Assembly: GCA_001598975.1 (NCBI GenBank)
Contig: BBXU01003352.1
Location: 1-26,000 of the forward strand
DNA length: 26,000 nucleotides
Direction: 5' to 3'
Origin: Parachlorella kessleri
Lineage: Eukaryota > Chlorophyta > Trebouxiophyceae > Chlorellales > Chlorellaceae
Position 1 is the stretch's first letter. The number at the start of each line of letters is the position of its first letter. A program made the translations under genes and the position numbers. The notes below the pieces were generated by a model. It was not told the origin of the DNA. It saw only the letters and a list, made by a program, of their open reading frames with translations, and did no database searches. This document shows, one piece after another, positions 9,375-17,900 of this stretch.

Positions 9375-12300
9375 GCGAGGTCTCGCTGGAGGCTGTTGCC
9401 AATCAGAAGGCGGCCGTCAATGCTGAGCTCCAAGCAGCTCTGAATGTGAGCTTGCCCAGCTAGCATCCGTGGCCACCAGCTGCTTGTCTGCACCACAGCT
9501 GTTGCAGTGCTGGTGCAGGGGCAGCCCACGCAGCGCTTTGCAATTTCTTCAAAGGAACGGTTGGGTACATGGCTACATGCTCGTTTCTGCTGTGCACCCA
9601 TTATTGCGTGGGAAGCCTGGGCTTGACTGCGTACATTGCCTTCCCTGCCCTAGGAGATCCCTAACCAGCGGTTGCCACCTCACCAAAGCAGCACATGCCA
9701 TACAGGATCCCGCCGCCTTTGAGCGGCTGTTCAACGAATGGACGCGTGCCTTTGGCAAGACCTATGCGTCCCCGGCAGAGAGGGAAGCACGCGCAGCCAT
9801 CTTCCGCTCCAACCTGCCGCGCATGGTGCAGCTGAACAGCAACCCCGCCTACACCTTCTGGATGCAGCCGGCATTCTATACCGACGTCACTGATGAGGAT
9901 TTTGTAGCCACCCACTATGGGGCTGACTACTACCCACGCCGGGTGGCAGGCTTCCCACCCTCAGCCCCAAACCCTGCCCCAGCCCCTGCCCCAACCCCAG
10001 CCCCTGCCCTAATCCTAACGGGGTCAACACCAGGTGGGGCTGCTTGGAAAGCTGCCTTTTAACATCCCAGCGGACTTTGACTAGTGCTACAAAACATAAA
10101 CTGACCGCCCGTCGACCGGTATCTGCCTGCGTTGAATCCTTTGCCTTTGCCTGTTCCATGTGTCTTCCTGCAATGCTCTGCTGTGCTGCTACGCATGCCG
10201 CCCGGCACCTACCCCTTGCGAGCTTGCTGCTCCGGCCAGGCTGACCATCACTTCACAATGTTGCATCAGTGGACCTCAATTCACTATTTGTCGCAGTGGT
10301 TGTCACTGCTGCGGCCCCTGTGCCTTCGTCAACCCCTCCCTTTGTACTGGTAAACCCTCCTACCGCACAGCAAACCAGTCCCGCAACTAACAATTCGACT
10401 CCCACCAGCCCAACGCCAACCAGCCCCACACCCCCCAGCCCCACTACCACCAGCCCCACACCCACCAGCCCCACACCAAGCAGCCCCACACCAAGCAGCC
10501 CCACTCCCACCAACCCTACACCAAGCAGCCCCACACCAACCAGCCCAACTCCCACCAGCCCTCTACCCCCCAGCGCCAGCCCCCCTGCCCCCACATCCTC
10601 CAGCCCTGGCTCCCCACCACCCACCAGCCCCCAACCCCCTAACCCCCCTCCCAGCAGTCCCTTCTTCTTACCCCTGCCGGGAGTCTCCCCTCAGCAGAAC
10701 TCCCTTGGCATCCAGTCAACCAGCATCTCGATTGCCTCTGGGTTGTCGCTGGGGGCTGGAGCCCAGCAGGCCACAGCAGGCTCTCAGCCATCCCCCTGGG
10801 CTACAGCTGGGCTCAGCAGTGGCTCGGAGGCCGCTGTTGGTGTGAGCGGTTTTAGCAGCGACTCGTCAGGCAGCCTGGCTGGCGGCAGTGGCGGCAGCAC
10901 CACTGACTTTGTCAGCGAAGCTGGAAGCGTGCCCAGCGGGGGTGGAGGAGCAGGCAGCTTTCCTTTTGGTGGCCGCAAGCTTGCCCAGGCCGTCACTGGG
11001 AATGCGGGCGCACAAGCGCAGCTTGCACCTGCAGGTGGGTGCAGAGTGTGTTGCGCATCATGCGCACCATGATGGACACGGCGGATGGTGGTGGTGTTGG
11101 CTTGGGTGGAGAGCAAGCACGCCTGGGCCAGACTTCACAGGCTAGCTTGGGCCAAGAATTGCTTTGGTACAGTATGGTCTGACCCTGACATGCGGCTAAC
11201 AATTCCCTAGCGCATTGTAGGGTGAGTCCCCCAAATGGGGACATGGCAGCATGGTCAGGTGGCGATATTCTACTGGACTAGACTAAATTAGTATTGTAGG
11301 GAAGCCCTCCCATCCAGTATTACCTTGCCAACGTCGTCATTCTTTTGCTGGCCAAGGCAAGGACACAAGCGTCCACACACGTCTTGTCCTGCAGGCGCCT
11401 GCACTGACTTGGCTCCCGACAGCCGCTACACCTGCGAGCAGCAGAGGGGCTGGGGCAAGTGCAATGCCGGCTGGATGCTCGCCGGCAACTGGTGTCAGCG
11501 GACTTGCAACCGCTGCGCCCCTGGCGCCTCGCCTGCCACACCAGGTAGTCCCTGCTGGGCCTGCTGTGTCCCACCGGCTCCCCTTGTGCAAGCAGATATC
11601 CCGGGATGTTGGGACACGTGTGTCCTTGTGGCTGCTTATAGGGGTACCTGTGTTTGTAATAGGTGCGGATGCCGGTGCCAGATGGAAGTAGCACGCTCCA
11701 GGTACAGCAGGCCAGGCTCCAGCGGTGAGGCTGTGTGTGGTGATAGGAGAGAGTCTGGAGCGGATACCAGAACCATGGCTGTCAGGTGGTGTCCTTGGCG
11801 TACAAAGCTAAGACAAGCTTGCCGCAGCATGCATGTGGATCGAGTTTTCTGCTTGTTTTCCAGGCTCTGCCTCTCCCTCGCCCTCCCTGACTCCCGCCCT
11901 GCCTCCTGCATCCACCCCTCTTCCTCCAGCCTTCAGCGTCCCGCCTTCCCCTACACCACCACGTAAGCACCGACCATATGACCCGCGCCTCTCCTGCCAG
12001 CGCGTGGTGGCAGCAGCCTCTCGCACTCCTTTGCTCTCTGGCTTATGTCTGCAGCTGCAGCGTGCACTTGCGTCCATGTTGTGGCGTGCACTAGTCGTGT
12101 TCACCAACAGGAGGTCCCAGCGGCTCCAGTGCCCTGTTAAACCTGGGCTTGGGTGCCAGTGGGGAACATCAGACACATCAGCTGGTAAGGCTGTACTGCA
12201 GTTTCTTGCTGCAGCTGGGCCTGTGCCCTCTGGCGTGCCCGATGTTTTCAACTGGGTAGAGCAGGGCAAGGTCACAACTGTCAAGGACCAGGGCAATGTG

Positions 12301-14212
12301 GGTTGCCAGTTGCCAGTTGCCAGATGTTGTCAGTTGTTGCAACATCAGCATGCCTCTGCTTGCTTGCCTGTGGCTACTGGCTGCTCCTAGCCGCCAGTGA
12401 TAAGCAGCTTGATATGCAGTACTCGCACTGCATATCATGGAGTACTCCATGCGTGGCTTCGTCCAGCACATAATACAGCTGGTTCTGTCCCCACCAAGTC
12501 CTCTTGCTTGTTGCTGCTGCAGTGCAGCTCCTGCTGGGCGTTTGCTGCCGCAGGTATTGAGATCACCAAAGCTGCTCTTGTATCCAGCGCTGAATGGTTC
12601 CAGGCATGCTCTGCAACGTGGTACTGCCCTACCGGGTGCTATATTGTTGTTGATATGTTTGGTTTGAGGGTGCTTGTTACCAGAGGCTGCTTTGCCGTAT
12701 TGTAGTGTATGTATTGTTGCGGTGGGCTGGTGTCCACCCTGCGATGTGTACCCATGTCCATGTCCTTTATGCAGCCGCCCTGGAGTCCCTGAACGCCATC
12801 CAGCGAGGTCAGCTGCTGAACGTGTCGGTGCAAGACATCATCGACTGCTCCCCCGTCACCCCCGGCTACCCGCCCAGGACCTCCTGCGGCCCCGGCATGT
12901 CCACCGAGGCCATGAAGCTGACCTCCACGTCCGGGGTGACTACACCGCCTGTCTATGGCGACTACACCGCCTCCTACGGCACCTGCAAGGCCGATGTGGT
13001 GTCCACAGCCCCTTCTGGGCAAGTTCTGCGTATCCCGACCGCGCCTGGCTATGTTGATCTCACCCCAAGGTCTGCTGTGGCATTCATGCGGGTGAGTAGT
13101 CCGCCTGCTTGTGTGCTGCTGCCACTAAGTGGCAGCCACCGAGGTTTACAGCGCAGGGGCATGTTGTAGGACGGGTTGGGTTGAGTTGAGTTGAGTAAGC
13201 GCCCATCGTGATTGGGGGCCGCTGCTGATGTGTCCCAACCTAATGGCTCAGATTGCATTCATGGTGCATAACATGGCATACCGTCCCTCTACAGCGGCAC
13301 TGCAGCCGACAGCTGCAGGCGTTGGTGCTCTGGCTGGAGGCCGCACCCTGCGCTGCTGCTCCCTCACCCACCGGTGCAGCTGCCAAGCTCTGTTAACAGT
13401 TGCCATGGCGCCTGGCTCCCACAGGCTGTTGCCCAACGCCCTATAACAGTCCTCCTGTGGGCGCCTGCCCTGCTGCGGGACGTCAAGGGGGGCATCTTCA
13501 ACGCACCATGCCCCGACTCGCCTGCGGCCAATGATGATGTGAGGGCTACCTACTCCACAGTGTATGGTCCAGGGGAGAATCATGAGGTGGCAGGTGGGTG
13601 CCCTGACTTGAGCATGCTGGCCGGTAATCCCTGATATTGCCGTTCACATGAGGAGCAAGCCAGTCTGATCTGCCAGCTTGATGAGAGGCTGGGTTCCATG
13701 ATTCCAAATTGCTGCACAACATGAGGGGAAGGTTTGGTAGGTTATGGCTGAACCTCAGAGGCTACCTGAAACTGTGGCAAGTGCGGGCATGCAAGTTATA
13801 ACAAGCAAACCTTGCCATGATGCAGTTGTTGGCTATAATGCACGGGCGGGGATCGGCTCCAACACTTCCTACATCACCATCAAGAACAGCTGGGGCGGTG
13901 AGTTACACCTCTCCTGCCTGCGCCTGGGCGCCTCTCTGCTGTACTTCCCGCCTGCGGTCAACTCAGAGACCATTGTACTTGTGCCTTCTCTGCCTTGTTA
14001 CCTACTTTTCAGGCGGTGCGTCCCTGCAGGTGGGACCGCTGGGTTATAGCCAGCTGGGCCCAGCTCGAATACCTTATCCGAACCAGTCACTTGTCCTTGC
14101 AGAGGGAGTGGGCACTAACGGCTACTTCAACCTCCGGCTGGACCCTGAGGGCTCCAACGGGCTGTGCGGCATCTACCTCTTCCCCCTGCTGCCCGAACTG
14201 CTGACAGGATGA
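9375..14212 (+). CDS. Papain-family (C1A) cysteine peptidase A: I29 propeptide, Ser/Pro linker, ShKT, catalytic domain; 5' end missing or unresolved
   Basis: Exons: 9375-9445, 9706-10033, 10297-11034, 11395-11544, 11864-11962, 12215-12297, 12523-12553, 12775-13091, 13425-13593, 13826-13897 and 14103-14212 (TGA). All joins keep phase, giving at least 721 residues. Order: connector (KAAVNAELQAAL); I29 inhibitor propeptide (FERLFNEWTRAFGKTY to TDVTDEDFVATHYGAD); Ser/Thr-Pro linker of about 245 residues ending GRKLAQAVTGNA; ShKT domain with six Cys spaced C-x10-C-x8-C-x10-C-x3-C-x2-C; short Pro-rich exon; C1A catalytic domain. The active site is intact: oxyanion-hole Gln in VKDQGN, nucleophile in CSSCWAFA, His in NHEVAVVGYN, Asn in IKNSWG. 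No signal peptide or LysM exon is found upstream, in contrast to B and C, so this copy may be 5'-truncated or use a diverged first exon. Unlike B and C it has no intron between 9949 and 9950. A secreted endopeptidase is predicted by homology to B and C. Confidence 0.82.
10297..11034 (+). repeat. Ser/Thr-Pro-rich linker exon of peptidase A
   Basis: A single 738-nt exon, phase 1 at both ends. The first half repeats CCCACCAGCCC-type units, encoding (SPTPT/SPTPS)n; the second half is Ser/Gly-rich. Dense SP/TP dipeptides are the usual substrate for prolyl hydroxylation and O-glycosylation in algal hydroxyproline-rich cell-wall proteins. It ends with FGGRKLAQAVTGNAGAQ, a motif shared in form with B and C. 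Confidence 0.85.
11223..11286 (-). repeat. Interspersed repeat copy R3 (inverted, diverged) upstream of the ShKT exon of peptidase A
   Basis: Read on the minus strand it starts TAGTCTAGTC, has CGCCACCTGACCATGCTG, and ends in CCCCATTTGGGGGACTC, corresponding to the head, middle block and hairpin core of R1/R2. It is shorter and more diverged than they are. It lies in the intron just before the ShKT exon. Confidence 0.55.
11395..11544 (+). CDS. ShKT-domain exon of peptidase A
   Basis: This phase 1-1 exon of 150 nt encodes one ShKT-type six-cysteine module: CTDLAPDSRYTCEQQRGWGK continuing to C-x10-C-x3-C-x2-C. The domain is named after a sea anemone peptide but is widespread as a disulfide-stabilised accessory module in secreted peptidases and oxidoreductases; nothing here indicates a toxin. 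Its close relative is the exon at 24801-25037; copy B has none. Confidence 0.85.
12523..12553 (+). CDS. 31-nt microexon carrying the catalytic cysteine of peptidase A
   Basis: Flanked by TTGCTGCTGCAG and GTATTG, this microexon encodes CSSCWAFAAA plus one base. It enters in phase 0 and leaves in phase 1. The second Cys is the papain-type nucleophile (family CGSCWAFS). Copy B has a microexon of identical length at 18659-18689. Confidence 0.88.
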
Positions 14213-14979
14213 CTGGGCCGCCACCGGTGGTGCCAGGGATGGAGTTGCCCATGTTACACCGCTGCAAGCGTGAGTGCGCCTTTCTATTGAGCAACCGCAC
14301 AGCATGAAACACAACCAACTGTGACTGGCATACACAAAGCTTGACCTGGCGCTTTTTGTCACAGGTTTGTAACACTTTCAAGTATCATCACACCACGAGC
14401 TTGTCCTGGCCCGCTTTCGAGCCATCGTCAATGGGTAGAAGTTTTCCTGGTGCGCTACCTTCCAAATTTCCTCCCTTGTATATACCATATCCTGCATTTT
14501 CCTATCTTCCATGTATTTATGTCATTCTATTGTATTCACGTGCACCCAAGCGTTTGGCTTCATCCATGCACAGGATCCAGCACTTCCCGACTAGGCCCAG
14601 CTGAGCTGTAAAGGCCTGCAAGGCGTGCTGTGCTGCTTATTTATTTTTAAGGAAAAACTCCCCTAGGGCCTCACCCCTTCCATGCATGCTCTGCCAGTGT
14701 AAGGGTCGCTGGCGCCGTCCTGGAGCTATCCGTGACTCCATGCTCCCAGGGCATGAGCATGCTAAGCGTGCTGCGATTGCACCATGATAACCTCACATGC
14801 CGCGGCCGCCGGTGGTACAGAGCCACTAGGCACGCCTTAGCACAGAACCAAATTTCACTGTCATTACACTTTGGCTGGCCGCGCTGCCGTGTAATGCCCC
14901 GGAGGCCACAGCAGATCTACAGCTGCTCGATCCACAGCAAGCCAATTGCCTTCATTAGGACGAGCTACACCACATTACT
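14213..14979. other. Intergenic region between peptidases A and B, with candidate TGTAA signals
   Basis: No exon is supported in this 767-bp stretch. TGTAA occurs at 14368-14372, 14607-14611 and 14698-14702 downstream of the peptidase A stop; any could serve as its poly(A) signal. A T/A-rich patch (TTATTTATTTTTAAGG, 14637-14652) stands out against the GC-rich surroundings. The promoter of peptidase B must lie near the end of this stretch. Confidence 0.45.
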
Positions 14980-17900
14980 ATGCATGGTCTCTCTGCAGGA
15001 GCTGTGCTTTTCCTAGTCACTGTAGCTGGAGTCCTCCTGCCCCCAGGTTGGTACCAGCCACGTGGGGACCCCTGTAGGGAGCTTTTAGGTTGCCTGCACT
15101 TTGGGACTAAACTTTTCAACCATGCATATTGACAGAGGGAGGCACAGGAAAGCCATTCAAGGTCACGGCTAGTTGGCCCTGGCTTCACGGCCCGTCCAAG
15201 GGTATGTCCTGAGGTGCCTGATGTGCTTGCAGGCAAAGCAGCTTATCCTCTGGAGGCTTCAGCATGGGCGTCTGCAGGGCTACAGGCAACTGCTGGAGTT
15301 CTCAATGCAGGCGAAGGTGTGAGCCCTCCCCCTTGTCAGGCACAGACTAAGTGCTTTGTAGCTGCATAAGCGCAATGGGAGCCTCCTGAGGTTGTTAGGA
15401 AGGTGAAATTGAAGGGGTGCAGGATAGGCGAGGTGGCCTCAAGCGGGGCTGTGACCAGCACACCCAAAATGCAGCGCGGCTGGCTGGCTTGAGGCCATGC
15501 ACCTGCTGAGGGGAGCTGAGGCCATGACTGAGGCCGTGCAGGGATCCCTCACCGACACTTGCAGCAGGCGGTCAGCAGTGACACGCTTGTCTCTGTCAAT
15601 GGCGCGACAATGAGCATGGGGGCGGCTGCTTCCCAGTCTGCCGCCAACCCATCAGCGCTGCAGGCAACCACCAGCGGGCAGCTCCCAGGCAAGTCCGCAG
15701 CGCACGGCTTCAACAGCCAGCCCTGCCAGTCTGCAGCAACACTGTCGGCAGATTGCAGCCCTGGAAGTAGGATGAGTGCAGGACAGGTTAAGTGCACATG
15801 TCACCTACAGCTTATGTCTATATAGCACCTAACACCACAACCGCCCTACGTTGCATGATCCCTATGAGCAGGTGTCGCCGCCACCCAGAGTGACGTTGCC
15901 GCCCAGAAGGCTGCCATCAATGCGGAGCTCCAGGCTGCTCTGTCGGTAAGCCATGAGCCAATCAGACCCAAGAGACTTGTCAGTGCTAGCTGCCCAGGGA
16001 AGTTGCTGCCAAGGTCCCACTGAAAGTGCTGCGGACTTCATCCTTGGCCATCTCTGGGACCAGCAAGGGGCTCTATTGCCAGGGCTATAATTGCATGGGG
16101 CCAGTGGCATCCGAGGGTTGGCACCGTGGCACAGTCCTGCTTGACAGCTGGGGTGTGCACACAAGTCATTACCTGCACTATACATGGTTTTCACGCCTGC
16201 CCCTCGCAGGACCCCGCAGCCTTTGAGCGGCTGTTCAACACCTGGGCAACGCGCTTTGACAGGACCTACCCCAGCCCCGCTGAAAGGACCGCCCGTGCCG
16301 CTATCTTCAAGGCCAACCTGCCGCGCATGGTGCAATTCAACAGCAACCCGGCCTACACCTTCTGGATGCAGCCGGCCTATTTCACAGACGTCACCGATGA
16401 AGAGTTTCTAGCCAGCTACTATGGGGCTGACTATTCCCCTCGTCGGGAAGAAGGTGGGGTGGCCTGAAGACATGTGGCCCAGCCCAACAGCAGCCCTCCT
16501 GATGTCAAGGGTGCCACCGTGCAGTTTGCTCTTGCCTGTTTTAGTACTCTTGTTGCCTGGACATGTCTGATGCCTTTTCCACTTGTGACTGCATGCGTGG
16601 CTGCATGGGTGGCTGCATGCAATGAGTGCACAGGGTCAGCAAGCTGGCTCTGTGCCTGCTCAGCTACACAATTCAAAGGACCCACCCCTTGAATTAATGA
16701 AGTGAGGCATCTACCCAACGATGCCTCTCTATAGGTGCAGGGTTCCCACCGACACTAGCCCCAAACCCGCTTGCTCCTGCCCCGGCACCAGGTATGAACC
16801 TGTTCCTGCTGCTCTGCCTCACATCCCTGCCTTACCCGGGGAGCCCGCGCCTTCTCCAGTTGCCATTGCTCTCCCATGCATCAATATTTGAACCAGTGAG
16901 CTTGTTTAGCGCGAGATAGTGGTTGCACACTGCCAGCAGCGTAGATGGGCCGTAGCATCTTGCAGACACATGCTCAACGCCTAGCGCTTGCCTGCAGGTG
17001 CGCCGGGTGCCCCTGCTCCAGCTCCAGCCCCCGCCCCGGCGCCCGCGCCAGCCCCAGCACCCACCCCCGCCCCTGCCCCCGCCCCTGCCCCCGCCCCAGC
17101 CCCCGCCCCAGCCCCAGTGCCTGTGCCCGCTGTGACGCCACCTGCTCCCCAGCCAGCCACTCCTTCACCCCCGCCGCTCTTAACCCCAGCGCCCGCACCA
17201 CCTAAGCCGCCCACTCCCACGCCGCTCAACCCCCCGCCGCCCACTCCCACACTGCCCACTCCCACACCAGCCAACCCTCCACCGCCCACTCCCACGCCGC
17301 CTCCTCAAGCGCCCGCCCCCACGCCGTCCACTCCCACGCCGGCCCCGCCGCCCACCCCTACGCCCTCCACTCCCACGCCTCCCACCCCTGCGCCGCCCCC
17401 GCCGCCCACCCCAACACCTCCCACTCCCACGCCTCCCACCCCCACGCCGCCCACTCCCGCACCGCCCACTCCCACGCCTTCCACCCCCCCGCCGCCCGTA
17501 CCTCCCAGCGGCCCGGAGGACTGCGGTGATGACAAAAACCACAACAGCAATGACAACAACAGCTGCAACAACCAGAGCAAGAGCAACAACAGCAACAACA
17601 GTAACAACAACGGCGGCGGCACAAACAACAACCTTGGTAACAATGGCAACCAAAACAATGGGGGCGGCAGTAGCAGCAGCAGCAACGCAGGTCAGGGCAG
17701 CCAGAGGGGCGGCAACCAGGGTAACAGCAACCAGGGGAATGGCTTTGGCCTGCTCAACGCCCCTGGGGCACCTAATGGCGTTGGAAACTCTTTTGGCCAG
17801 CTGGGCGGGGGCCCTGGCAGCCAGCTGGGCGACGGGAACACTCCCGGCCAGCTGGGAGGCGGCAATGGGCTAGGACTTGGTCTGGGTCAGGGCAAGGGTC

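Noticed and set aside
10253..10624. Gly/Val/Leu repeat protein on the minus strand (also 16981-17295 and 23153-23824)
   Set aside because: These are antisense readings of the Pro-rich linker repeats of the three peptidases.
11325..11966. One 213-codon frame spanning the ShKT region
   Set aside because: It reads through clear GT-AG introns; the ShKT exon (11395-11544) and the Pro exon (11864-11962) are separate and homologous to exons in C.
12111..12184. Possible extra exon in peptidase A (acceptor CACCAACAG, donor CTG|GTAAGG)
   Set aside because: The 74-nt piece would change phase from 1 to 0 and break the join to 12215, whereas 11962 joins 12215 directly in phase.
17190..17510. Regularly spaced short repeats resembling a CRISPR-like array
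   Set aside because: Units are 15 nt or multiples, in one coding frame, with no unique spacers; they encode Thr-Pro repeats in a eukaryotic gene.
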